DNA from: Synanceia verrucosa
Lineage: Eukaryota; Chordata; Actinopteri; Perciformes; Synanceiidae
Assembly: GCA_029721515.1 (NCBI GenBank)
Contig: JAQQSB010001787.1
Coordinates: 1-64,000, forward strand
Reading direction: 5' to 3'
DNA: 64,000 bases
Part shown: positions 22,750 to 33,304 of the stretch, in pieces
Layout: each line of letters starts with the position of its first letter
Numbering within the stretch: the first letter of the stretch is position 1
Program-made: the position numbers and the translations under genes
Notes under the pieces: model-generated
Told to the model about the DNA's origin: nothing
Database searches by the model: none
The model's input: only the letters and a program-made list of their open reading frames with translations

Positions 22750-23850
22750 TACTCTTACAGTGGTCAGCACAGCCAGCTTGTATAATATATAGTTTTGGTT
22801 TGTTTTAGCTGGTTGTCTATTATCCATACCGACTATGACATCAGCTATACCTCCCAGTTGCCTTGTAGTAAACCAGTAACACAGCTCCCATAGGGATCAT
22901 GGGAGAGATATATTACAGTAGAAACAGAGAGAATGAGAAACAAGGATTATTGCCAAGTAAGTTTGCACAAACAAGGAATTTAACTTGGCATCTTGGTGCA
23001 TGACATATAACTAAACACATAAACATAAAAATGTAGTACAGAGATAAGAACTACAAGATGATAAAGTGACTGAGAATAAATATGGGTGCAAAAAACAGAG
23101 GCAAAAACAGTACAATATGGCAGTAGCCCATCAGTATGAGAGGAGCTCCTCCAATATTTAAAATTAACAGAAATATCATGTCAGGAAATTGATTTTTAAC
23201 AGCATCTGCACATCTTGTAGCATCAAGTATTAGTATTCACTTTAATCTGTTTGCACTAATTATATCATTCCACTACTGTACATTCAGCTGCACATTTTGC
23301 ACTTTCTGTATATACTGTAAATATTATATATATGTTACATTATATTGTATGTTAAGTACTCTGTAGGCTATATAGTGTAAAATTTACATTCAGTCCCATA
23401 AACTATACTCCAGCATATATATATTCTGTCATATATATATTCTTATTACGTATATTCTGTTCCATATTAGTTATCATATATTTATTACTGCTCTTTTGCA
23501 CTTCTAAACGATAACAATTCTAAACAATAGCATCGCTAAAGCTAGCGAGCTCGCCGACTGTAACCTATGGAGTTTCGTGACAGAATAAATCGTTATGACA
23601 TAGTGGTTGTAATGATTACTTTACTTTAAATTACATTGGTATTTGTGATAATCTGACATAATGTACCATACTGCTGCCAGAAACTGGCAAATTGTTTACA
23701 GTAAGATATAAGCTAACCTTATAGGCTACTTTAGCAGGGGATTGCTGACGTGACACAACGATTTATTTATATATGATTTATTTGAGAGCTTATTATACAC
23801 ATGACAAATGATAAATATGATCATACTCACTGTTTTGGAGGAAAATATTC
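22750..23850. other. Non-coding AT-rich stretch
   Basis: No gene supported. Several TATATA runs around 23310-23490. No known repeat identified. Confidence 0.4.
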
Positions 23851-23879
23851 ACCCAGCACATGAAAGTGAACGGTAGCAG

Positions 23880-24085
23880 CCAGGTAGCCAACTTTGCCCG
23901 AACGCATCTAGCCACAGCCCCCCTCTGTCAACTTTCTCAACATTCTCGGCCTCTGATTGGACAAATGTTCTCAGGGGAGACATTGAGGCGTCACCATTGG
24001 AGGAGAATGTTGAAGAGACTCGACGCGATTGGTCACTCGGCTCAACATTCTCCAACATTTCCCAACATTCTCCCCAGCCGAGCAG
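23880..24085. promoter_or_regulatory. CCAAT/CAACATTCTC-repeat segment, promoter-like (tentative)
   Basis: The motif caacattctc occurs near 23938, 24031 and 24062, with a variant caacatttccc between the last two, and inverted as gagaatgttg near 24003. Two ATTGG (reverse CCAAT) boxes lie at tgattggaca (about 23956) and cgattggtca (about 24027). Moderately GC-rich compared with the flanks. No gene start was found next to it, so it may be the end of a repeat instead. Confidence 0.3.
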
Positions 24086-24215
24086 TCATCCACTGGCGCT
24101 CTTAACTGAAAGGTTGGTGGTTCGAGTCCACCCAGGGATGATGGTTTATGTGTTTAATTAACCAGCTAATCTGAAATCAGTAACCTGATTGTGTGATCAG
24201 TAATATTCACTGAAT
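24086..24215 (+). repeat. tRNA-Asn 3' half and flank
   Basis: cttaactgaaaggttggtgg ttcgagtccaccc is the anticodon-to-T-arm part of tRNA-Asn with box B intact. The downstream gatggtttatgtgtttaatt and tgtgtgatcagtaatattca match the flank of the 18.1-kb relic and the 17.3-kb fragment. The 5' half of the tRNA is absent. Confidence 0.75.
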
Positions 24216-24265
24216 TATGCCGTGTTCACACTACATGACTGTTGTCGACTCGCCATGGTGTTCTA

Positions 24266-25226
24266 TGGAGAGAATTTTGTTTCTTTATTATTCAATCAAA
24301 TAAAATAGATTTGAACCCAAAAAGAGATTTGACAGCAAAAGAGAATAAGTGACAAACAAAAAATATTTTTTTGAGATCAAAACAGAACAGGTTGCAATTT
24401 TGAAAAAAATATTTTTTGAGAGCATATTTCTTCAACTGAAATCAAAACTCATGTTTGTGAGTAAAAACATACAGTCATTTTGCTTATAAATCAGTGCTCT
24501 TTGCTTGTAAGTTGAAAAGTTTTACTTGTGAATTTCACTGCACTCAGTGGGCGGGGCCTACGCTGGTGACAACACTGTAGGCCTACAGTACATATATGTA
24601 CATGCATAGCTGACCTGGACTTGTGATCTATACAGGCTGATTGTCCATTTTGTCATGAAAATAAAGCATGATCATTGAGGGACATAACATCTGTATTTTG
24701 TATCATAACATTATAACGGCCTCTATTAATTATAGAAGGAGGCTTAAAATCACAGGACATGTCTGTTGTTCTGATTATACAGATCAGTAGTGCACTGAAA
24801 TTTGCATTTCTCTTCTATGATATACATTCTATAGCATCATTCAGTTGCTCAAGTGTGTCATGTCTGACACAGCTGCTCCTGTATGGACAGTAACGCTGGC
24901 TGGTTAGAAGTATGTGTGTGAATTTGTTAGATTATGAATGTGTTTGTTGACATTAGAACAGCAGCCTGTAGTAGCGTTAGCCCGCTACACAGAGGAAACT
25001 GACACCGCGTTCAGCGGTAGTTCAGTAATCCATGGTAGTAGGACTGATTTATAAGCAAAATGACTGTATGTTTTTACTCACAAACATTAGTTTTGATTTT
25101 GATTGAAGAAATATGCTCTCAAAAAAATATTTTTGATTGCCACTTATTCTCTTTTGCTCTTAAATATCTTGTTGGTTTTAAATCTATTTTATTTGATTGA
25201 ATAATAAAGAAACAAAATTCTCTCCA
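24266..25226. mobile_element. Non-autonomous DNA transposon with about 200-bp inverted ends
   Basis: The left end begins tggagagaattttgtttctt tattattcaatcaaat and the right end is its reverse complement (ataataaagaaacaaaattc tctcca). Similarity between the arms extends inward about 200 bp, to acatacagtcattttgctta / taagcaaaatgactgtatgt. The element is flanked by TA on both sides, consistent with a TA target duplication as in Tc1/mariner-type elements. No coding capacity in the 500-bp centre. The arms differ by several substitutions and indels, so it is old. Confidence 0.8.
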
Positions 25227-25228
25227 TA

Positions 25229-26700
25229 TTAAAATGATCACCTGTATCTTAACCAGAGACAGCAGTGCTATTTTCTGATTGGCTGATGTGTCACAGTATG
25301 TTATTTTCTGATTGGCTGCAGCGTGGCAAGCTCCTGATGAGCTCTGTGATTCCCAGAGTGTCTTGCTACACGTCCCACTGCTCATATAGTGGTGTAATGT
25401 GTGAGAAATACCAGGTGTGGCAGGTGAGAGAGTGAAAGGCTTAAAATGTGTGTGACACTTGAGATCCATGGTTTCAATATGATGATGGAGTTTACATGGT
25501 ATCATCCTGTCATTAGCTAGCAGCTCTTTGCTAATAACACACTGTGGCAGTGGAGCATCATCAGGACCAATACATGAAAAGACAAACTTTAAATAATCAG
25601 ACTGGATAGAGCCAGAGAGTTAAACAGTGCATGCTGCAGCCTTCACTGGGCTGGTGAAGGTGAGGAGAGCCGGGAGAGACCTGAGGAGCTCATAACAGCA
25701 GATGGAGACAGAGTTACTTCTGCAATAACGTACACCAAAACACATAGTCTAATTTGACCATTTAACACCACTTTAAGATTTGAAAAGAAATGGAAAAAGC
25801 AGAAATTATTCTAGTTTTATATTTGTTTCATAATTGATATTTGTTCCTTAATTTTGATGTGTTTCAGATCAGATCCAAGAGTCGAGTTAATGAGTCAATA
25901 CTTAAATAAATGAATCTTTAGAATGATTGAGAGGGTTTGATAATGTTCACATATTTATGAACAAAATAACGTCTGACATCCACCACACCTGTCCACAGTG
26001 TCTGCCTGCACACTCGTCTTTTTTGTCCGTCTGTTAGTTTTTCTACTTTCATATGGTTGCAGTAGCTTCAATAGCTTTGACATTTAGCCTCCTACAGCCT
26101 CTTAAAGACAGTAATGTTAGCCATGATCTACAACGTCCCTCACCTTCAGTCTCCCAGTGTCCTTGAACGCCTCAGCTGTAATTCTGCTGTGTCACTTCGG
26201 AGCTGCTTCACACTCTGAGTCTTAGAGAGGTAAGTGTTGTCTCTCTCAACAGATAACTTTTTAACAGTAAATAAGTGGTAAAAATGAATTGAAAACACAG
26301 GATCAGTGGTTTAAATCAACAAAAATATGTTGTGATAACTGGTGTGCTTCACACCTCAAAGCAGCATTTCTATTCCTACTTTGTTAGCTAATGTTAGCAA
26401 TGCTGCTAACGGTCGCTAACGATAACGTTTGCTAGGTTAGTCAGCAAAAAAAGAGTCTGAACTTTTTCCCACTAAATAAGAACTGTTGTCTTGTTCACTC
26501 TCTCACTCAGTTAACTAGGATATGGAAGCGAATCTGTACCATAATTCAAATTAAAATGTGTTAACAGAAATGCCTTTTCATTTATAGCTGCATTTTTTGA
26601 CTCATCAATAAAATAAATCAGTAATAAATCAATTTGAATTCACAATCCCACAGGAGAGTAACGTCAGCGTCCTCTGACTGCCCTCAGTCTGACTGACCGT
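25229..26700. other. Non-coding stretch with a short direct repeat
   Basis: ttattttctgattggctg occurs at about 25270-25287 (as ctattttctgattggctgat) and again near 25301. Otherwise no gene, RNA or repeat family is supported. Confidence 0.4.
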
Positions 26701-26705
26701 GCTAC

Positions 26706-27006
26706 GCAACTAATACGATAGGAGGCGGTGTGCATATTCAACACTGGAGCAAGAAGAGAGACAAGAGGAGAGTGAGAAGGTCATGTTGGTACCATAGACT
26801 GTGTGGTGTATGTCAGAAACAGCAGGAACTTCCCCACCATGTTGAAATCTGTGCCAGAGCTGTGAGGGAGGCCACAGCTGCCCTGGAACGGCAACAAAAT
26901 CAGCTGCAAACAGCAGGTTTTGACTCAGGTCTTTCTCCGACCACGTTGTCAACAACAACAAAAACAACAACAACACTTTTACCTTCTGATTGTCATGACG
27001 CTCGAG
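26706..27006 (+). CDS. Candidate exon, basic and Cys/His-containing (tentative)
   Basis: An open frame ends at a good donor (CTCGAG followed by GTAAGA). It translates as HIQHWSKKRDKRRVRRSCWY, then LCGVCQKQQELPHHVEICAR, an Ala/Gln/Glu segment and a Thr-rich tail of CAACAA repeats. The C-x2-C ... H-x4-C spacing could be a small zinc-binding unit. No in-frame ATG is close to the start and no acceptor was chosen with confidence. No neighbouring exon was found, so this is weakly supported. Confidence 0.3.
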
Positions 27007-28720
27007 GTAAGATTTCAAGCTTGCAAGCTAACATGCAAGTAGCTGCAGGTCTGATTTATTGTCAATGAAATCATTACAGCTCAAGACACATTTTTCGTAG
27101 CCACCACAATATTATCATATGCGGCTAAAGGGCGAGAACATACTTGTGAGGCTTTTCTTTGTACACTGTCTTCACTCACACATACATATTCATGTGAAAA
27201 ATGGGCGTTACTTAAGCCTGAAAATCTGGTCTACGTAGCCTGTTAATGTGGATCATGGGCGCATGTGTGGACATCTCTATGCATTCTGCTGTATACATAC
27301 TGTATGCTGTTACCAATCCATTTCTGCACTTCTAGCTTTTTAATATATGAACTGGTGCCAACACTTCCTCTTGACCAATATATTATTATAATTTATAATA
27401 ATAACAATTATGATAATACAATCATCATTACAATTTTTAAGTTATACACTTCTCATGCTTGTATAGACAGTTAAAAGTGGCTATCAAACGACCTATTTAA
27501 AGGTACCAGAATACAGGAAAAGACATCTACTCTCTTAGAACTCCTCTGGTGAGGACCAATTCCTCCCCCTGAGACCTTGTATACTTTTCATAGATATACT
27601 GACAATACTATTAATTCAGCATGATCCTGATCCCACCATCAATGTTATGGGAATACCATAATTTAAATTTCATTATGCTATCTTGCTGTTGTGCCTTCAT
27701 TTTAATTTCTAAACAAAAACTATCCAATAATCCAAGGAATTGTTGGGCTGTATGTTTATCTCGCCATTTATGTCTGGATGTTTTTTTATAATTATATCGT
27801 CTTATTTGTTTTATTTTTTCTTTCTGGTTCTTTGAACATATTCAAAATAAAGTTCAGTTGAATTCAATTTCCCTTTACTTTTTTTCTTATTTCTTCCAGC
27901 TGAGGTTTTGAGGCTGTTCAGTCCTTACCCTGCATGAGGTTTACCACAGAGGTCAACCCCACCAGCCATTAATACCAAAAAAAGAGAAAGACCACATACA
28001 CACACCTTTTCCTCTGTTTGGCCAAAAGAAAGAACTATAACGTCACAAGTCCATCTGTGAAAAGAGCCCTTGAAAGGGCAGGATTAGGAGAAAGGAAAAT
28101 CACATTCCCAAATAAGTTTATAGTATGCCTTGTATATGTCAGTTGTGCTATTTAAAATGTCAAAGTTTGGTCAGCTAGCTAATTTGATGGATTCTGCATT
28201 CATCAACATCTAAGTAGCACAGATCTTCAAGTAGCTTCTCATAAAATCTACCCCTGCTTATGACAGTGTGTAAATTTAAAAATACACATAAATGTTGCTT
28301 GTCAGTATTGGAAATTACAATTTTTGTATGTACTTCTCCCATGTATATGTACACAATACACTGATGTCTTTGAAACATGTCATGTAAACATGACCAAAGA
28401 TTAGAAATATTTGGAGCGAGAGAGAGGTTTTAGGGATCGGACATGCATGTATGCATCAAGCTCCATCTAATGATGCGTTTGTATATTATCCGTGAAAACT
28501 TTAATTCCATAAATGATCAGCTGATATCCGATGCAAAGTGTGTGTTTCTGCATGTTGTGTTGTGGCATGGTGCGGCTTCACTGGACCATGAAGTCCTGTG
28601 AGGTCAGATTATTGTACCTGACCTTTGTTTCCTTAGTAAACCATTTTACACACTGTGACTTAACTTAAATGTATGATAGTCACTGTAATTCATCATCTGT
28701 GTACCAACTAGCACCAGGGT
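27007..28720. other. Non-coding stretch, nothing recognised
   Basis: AT-rich with no supported gene or repeat. Confidence 0.4.
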
Positions 28721-28721
28721 G

Positions 28722-28862
28722 AGTTACAGCAATGACAAACCCTGGTTCACAGCTAAACTCAGATGGCTGTGGTTGCAGAAGGAGGAGATGTTTAAGAGTG
28801 GGGACAAGAAGAGGAGCTGTACTGCCCAATTAGTGGCCAAATGCAAAGTTTATTGAAGAACT
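28722..28862 (+). pseudogene. LINE fragment (linker before reverse transcriptase)
   Basis: Translates VSYSNDKPWFTAKLRWLW and QKEEMFKSGDKKR. The N-x-KPW-x-T ... K-x-SGD pattern is the linker between endonuclease and reverse transcriptase in fish LINEs. About 45 codons ending in a stop. Confidence 0.65.
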
Positions 28863-29425
28863 TCATTTATTAAACTTGTGGGATTAAGAAAAAGTCCCTG
28901 GTATTTTTTTTGTATTTCACTGTAAATATGAGTGACAATATTAATAAATGAACTGATATATTGCCTCCCAAATCACTAGAACAAAGCCTCCTCTGCGATC
29001 TTTGAAGATGGATTTTATTGCCATTAGTTTACTTGGATGCTGCCACTTATTGGTATGTGTCGGCATATTTTGCCGCTGGCTTATAAAGACTTTATTGCCG
29101 ACTCATGATCCCTGTTGATACAGATAGATGACCAGAGCATGTTGAGTCTGTTTAGTGTGGGAATACAACCTTATTTCGTATCATTGTTCTGTTTAAAAAG
29201 TTTGACATTTCATGCACAGAGATGCTCCGTCAGAAAGCGGCTGCTGTGCTGGATAAACGTTAGTGGATGGAGGCAGTGTTGAAACACGGTAACTAACATG
29301 TTAAACGATCATTTCACAGTTCCCCCCCCCCAACTCCACCAAGTCCACCAAACCCTGTAGCTCCACCTAAAAACTCTCAATCTGAAAGGGTGATTTTTAA
29401 AACACAGCAGCAGCATTACGATCTG
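28863..29425. other. Non-coding stretch
   Basis: No gene supported. A run of ten C lies near 29323-29332. Confidence 0.4.
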
Positions 29426-29429
29426 TTTT

Positions 29430-29697
29430 TGCTGCCGGGAGCTGCTTGTTAGCCTAGCCTAGCTGATTAGCCTGAGGCTAGCTCAGTTCAGAGCGGTTAA
29501 CTTGAGTTCAGTGGGCGGGATCTCAGTCGGCTGACCCGTAAAGTTACCACCTCTCCTCCAAATAGGGAAAGTACACGCCCACTGAAATCCAAGATGGAAC
29601 AGTTCAAATGCCCATGATAGGAGCACAAAAAGGACTCCCCCAAACCAATGGGTGACATCACGGGTGCTACGTCCATTCTTTTTACAGTCTATGATTT
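29430..29697. repeat. Dispersed repeat ending in an acagtctatg motif
   Basis: The right part, accaatgggtgacatcacgg gtgctacgtccattc followed by tttacagtctatg, is a stretch I recognise as frequent in fish genomes. Boundaries and class are uncertain. Confidence 0.45.
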
Positions 29698-29827
29698 AGA
29701 TAGTTACAGTTAGTTAGTTATAGTTAGATTAGTTACAGTCAAGGCAAAGACCTAGCAAGTAGGCTAATTAGTGATTAGCTTTACTCGCAATTAGCATACT
29801 AATAAACATGAATTTGGTTGTAAAAAT

Positions 29828-30177
29828 GTTAGGTCATCTTATCTCAGTGAGAACTGTTAGCAACTGTGACTCCATAATATCATCAAACAGAAGGGTACAT
29901 GTTGCCAACATCTCCTCAACCGACAACAATAAAACTATAAAAACCATGTTCAGTTGAAAAAAAACTTGTTCAAGATGTTGCCAACATGTGAATGTTAAGG
30001 TTACTTACCCGTCTGTGGCGCCACTCTGGAAAATTCCCTCTGCAAGCAGAGATTCAAGCTTTTTCTACAGTTTAACACGCTGTAGAGTTCAAATTTACAC
30101 TGCATGTCTGGATAAAAACTGACCTGCTTAGACTCTCTGTCTGTTGTTAACTGGACTGGTCACTGGACACTAGACTG

Positions 30178-30218
<41 letters not shown>

Positions 30219-30655
30219 CATGCATTATGCATTAAGATACATTAATGTGTAATAATGCACTTATTGATTTTTGACAATACTTAGTTACTTTATGTTGCCG
30301 GGTAACTGAATGTGCAAATGATAATAGAAGGTACAGTACAGATCAAAGCAGATTAGAATACAGATCTGCTCATTTCACCTGAGAAAGTGAAGACAAAACT
30401 TTTGAGCTAGCTGATCCATCAGTTATCGGCATCAAGTAAGTACACAAATACATAAAGTAAAGCACTCATTAACCAGCTATTATTATTATTACCAAAATAC
30501 ATTTCACCAATGGTCTGTTAGCTGTCAATACAACACTGTTCTACAAAATTTCTCAAATTTTAAAGTACCTGCTCCAGTTCATATTGTATCATATATTATA
30601 TTATTGGAGTATTAATGCTGATACATCAACATGTAAGCTGTATTTGGGGACTGGA
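29828..30655 (+). repeat. Arm A of an inverted duplication (partner 61.62-62.55 kb)
   Basis: The reverse complement of this segment is found at 61623-62545. Landmarks in order: ggtcatcttatctcagtgag, catgttgccaacat, gtctgtggcgccactctgga, the TG microsatellite, gataatagaaggtacagtac, agctagctgatccatc, and atgctgatacatcaacatgt. The arms are over 90 percent alike by eye outside the tandem tracts. No coding capacity. Confidence 0.9.
30179..30214. repeat. TG microsatellite in arm A
   Basis: About 18 TG units. The partner arm has a shorter CA tract at the matching place (62187-62205). Confidence 0.97.
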
Positions 30656-30925
30656 GCCTATCCCAGCTGTCTTAGGGCAGAAGGCAGGGTACACCCTGGA
30701 CAAGTCTCCAGTTCATCACAGGACACATAGAGACAGACAACCACTCACACTCACATTCACACCTACGGTCAATTTAAATTAGCCAATTAACCTAATCCCC
30801 ATGCATGTTTTTGGATGGTGGGAGGAAGTCAGAGTACCCAGAGAGAACCCACACAGACACGGGGAGAACACAGTAAGGCCCCGGGGCCGGGAATCGAACC
30901 CAGTACCTTCTTGCTGTGAGCGACA
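30656..30925 (-). repeat. tRNA-derived SINE
   Basis: The minus strand has a tRNA-like head (GGGTTCGATTCCCGGC box B, A-box region damaged), then a body with the ACATGCATGGGGATTAGGTT and ACCGTAGGTGTGAATGTGAG landmarks, and a tail with TCCAGGGTGTACCCTGCC. It matches 43122-43463 closely and abuts inverted arm A. Confidence 0.85.
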
Positions 30926-31038
30926 TCCAGCTGGTGAGAGTCACATTAGTTTCTTGCAGTGAAGTTCTGTGAAAATATTGGTTGCTACATCAAGCATATT
31001 TCTCATTAATATTGACGTCTACTGTATATATAATATAC

Positions 31039-31042
<4 letters not shown>

Positions 31043-31090
<48 letters not shown>

Positions 31091-31160
31091 TCTCTGTCTA
31101 TATACGTATATACGTGTATATACACGTATATACGTATATATATATATGTATATATAAGTA
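31043..31160. repeat. TA microsatellite and TA-rich palindromic tract
   Basis: About 22 TA units at 31043-31087, followed at about 31100-31145 by self-complementary tatatacgtgtatatacacg tatata sequence, able to extrude as a cruciform. Confidence 0.9.
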
Positions 31161-31179
31161 TGTATAATAATTTTGTTCT

Positions 31180-32795
31180 GCGTGCATAATGACAATAAAG
31201 ACTCTTGAACCTTGAATTAGCAGTCCAGCAGGACAACAGATTAGCAGAGCATGGAGTCAACCATGTAAACTTGTGTGGAGCACAATGTTTGGCAGCTCAT
31301 CACCTCCAACACGTCAACTTGCAGACTAAAGTAAGCTTTTCTGGAACAAGGATGGAATTTGAACTTGCAGAGCATAATTGATCTCAGCCACCTCGTCTAC
31401 TGTATCTGATGAATTACAGTAGACGTCTGATCCAGGAGACCTTCAAGAGTCTGGAAAAGTATGGGATGAGATGATCTACATGGAGCTACATGGCAGCATT
31501 CCATACAGGGGAATTAACTCAAATGATAGAGTGCTCGTTTAGCATGTGAGAGGGAGTGGGATAGATGTCCACATTCTCCACAATAGTTTAGTTTCTATCT
31601 TGGCTGCTATGAAGCGATAGTCCCATTGTTCAGATCCCTTTTATGCAAAGAGTTGGAAACCTTTTTTGTAACCACGTCTGGTTTTCACATGTAAACTTTT
31701 TAAAATTTGAAATAGTTTGTTTGAAATGGTCTGAAGGAGCTGAGCTGACTGTTCCAGTAATAATGAAGCATGTTACTGTGACGCCCACTAGTGAGGTCAC
31801 ATGTGGGGTATTGATTTTTTATTATTATTTTTCTTATTGATATAATTTTCAGCCATGGATTATCTATTTAGAACACAGTCACAGGTATTATTGTGGGAAT
31901 GTGAAGTTGCTATGTGTTTCCATAACAGTAGGGGGCAGTATGAGACAGTGGCATAGCTTCAGTGGTGCAGGAATACAGGGGAGGCAGGCGCTCTTGCTCT
32001 CATTGTATTCAGGAAGCTGAAGAGAAACTCACGTCACGTCTCCGTCTCTGTTCCTTCATACTGTTTTACAGGTTTGTGAAGCACAACACCATTTTAAGTG
32101 ACTGTATTTCATATGTGAACGAAACATGTTTGGTTTGAGAACAGAACTGAGGCAGTAATGTAGAAAACCATCAGGCCAGTTGAATAAATACAGTGTTCTG
32201 AGTTACAGCTATGGCGGTAATGCTACCAAGCTAGCGGTTGGTACATCACTAGCATTGGGCTCCGTTCTTACATGTGTTAGTTAGGTTAGCTACGGTACAG
32301 TATTTCCACTATGCCACTATAGTATTCTGTTAGGTGTTATGTGGAAAAGCCACCTGATTTGAGTGAAGTCGTTGGATGTATTTTAATGTACAGTTGGTGT
32401 ATGATAGAGAGACACACACATTTGTTTGGGTGATCTATGTTGTTTCTCCAGTGGCTATTAAATGTTAACCAGTAGGGTTTGATTAAGAGAGCTTTTCTAA
32501 AACAATAAATGCTAACTGGTAAAGCTTTAAGCGTCTAGGAAAAGTGATGCCAAAAGACATTTGTATGTATTGTGAATTTGTGTATTGACAGTATGGATTA
32601 TATGGTAAGAAAAGCCTACATTCATGTCAAATAGACATTTGTGATATAGCATAGAAATGCAAATAAATAATAAATTATTGTGAGAAATTGTGTTTAATAA
32701 AGCATTTTATTCAGGAAGCTGCAGAGAAACTCACGTCTCCGTCTCTGTTCCTTCATACTGTTTTACAGAGTCACCTGGAGCCAGAGAAGAGATTT
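31180..32795 (+). repeat. 1.6-kb duplicated segment, copy 2
   Basis: Collinear with 8085-9735. This copy keeps the better tRNA-Ala relic and fewer single-base insertions. The internal repeat (aggaagctg...ctccgtctctgtt) is again present twice, near 32010-32072 and 32714-32768. Confidence 0.9.
31508..31580 (+). tRNA. tRNA-Ala(AGC), probably a pseudogene
   Basis: The 73-nt sequence begins ggggaattaactcaaatgat, has the loop gtttagcatgt (anticodon AGC) and ends gtccacattctcca. The length equals vertebrate tRNA-Ala(AGC). Most differences from it are CpG-to-TpG/CpA changes, including in box B (gggatagatgtcc). This suggests long neglect rather than recent function. Confidence 0.8.
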
Positions 32796-33158
32796 GTTCA
32801 TATTATTAACTGTATACATGGTTTTAGATTTGGGACCTGTAACATTATGTTTTGACATATAATGATAAGGACAGACTGTCTCCATTGAGGAAGGGATTCA
32901 AAGCCATGGATGACAGGGCTGTACAGTGTGAGCATTTTACTCGCATATGCGCCTAAAAATAGATTGTGCAAGTGGAAAAAATAAAAAGGGCGCACACGTG
33001 TGAGTACGGATTTCAGCCCTTTCATTTGCATTTTGCTCCTAAAATAAATCCATACAAAGTGGATCAAAGAGTAAAAATTTTGTGCATCTGTATACAAATC
33101 GACAAGTCATAGCCTACAACACGTGTCAAACTCAAGGCCCGATCTCTCCATCTGAGAT

Positions 33159-33203
<45 letters not shown>

Positions 33204-33304
33204 GCAGTTAGTGATCAGCTGATCTGAGCGGTGGAGACAACACTGTCAGTCAGTGCAGTAAAACTTTGTAAGTGTGAAGTTAATATTAGTTATTGTTACA
33301 AGTA
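32796..33304. other. Non-coding stretch left of the satellite
   Basis: No gene supported. Contains a CA microsatellite (33162-33201, about 20 units) just before the satellite edge. Confidence 0.5.

Noticed and set aside
30010..30035. Retroviral-type primer binding site (gtggcgccac)
   Set aside because: Only a short TGGCGCC match; no LTRs, polypurine tract or gag/pol coding sequence nearby in either inverted arm.
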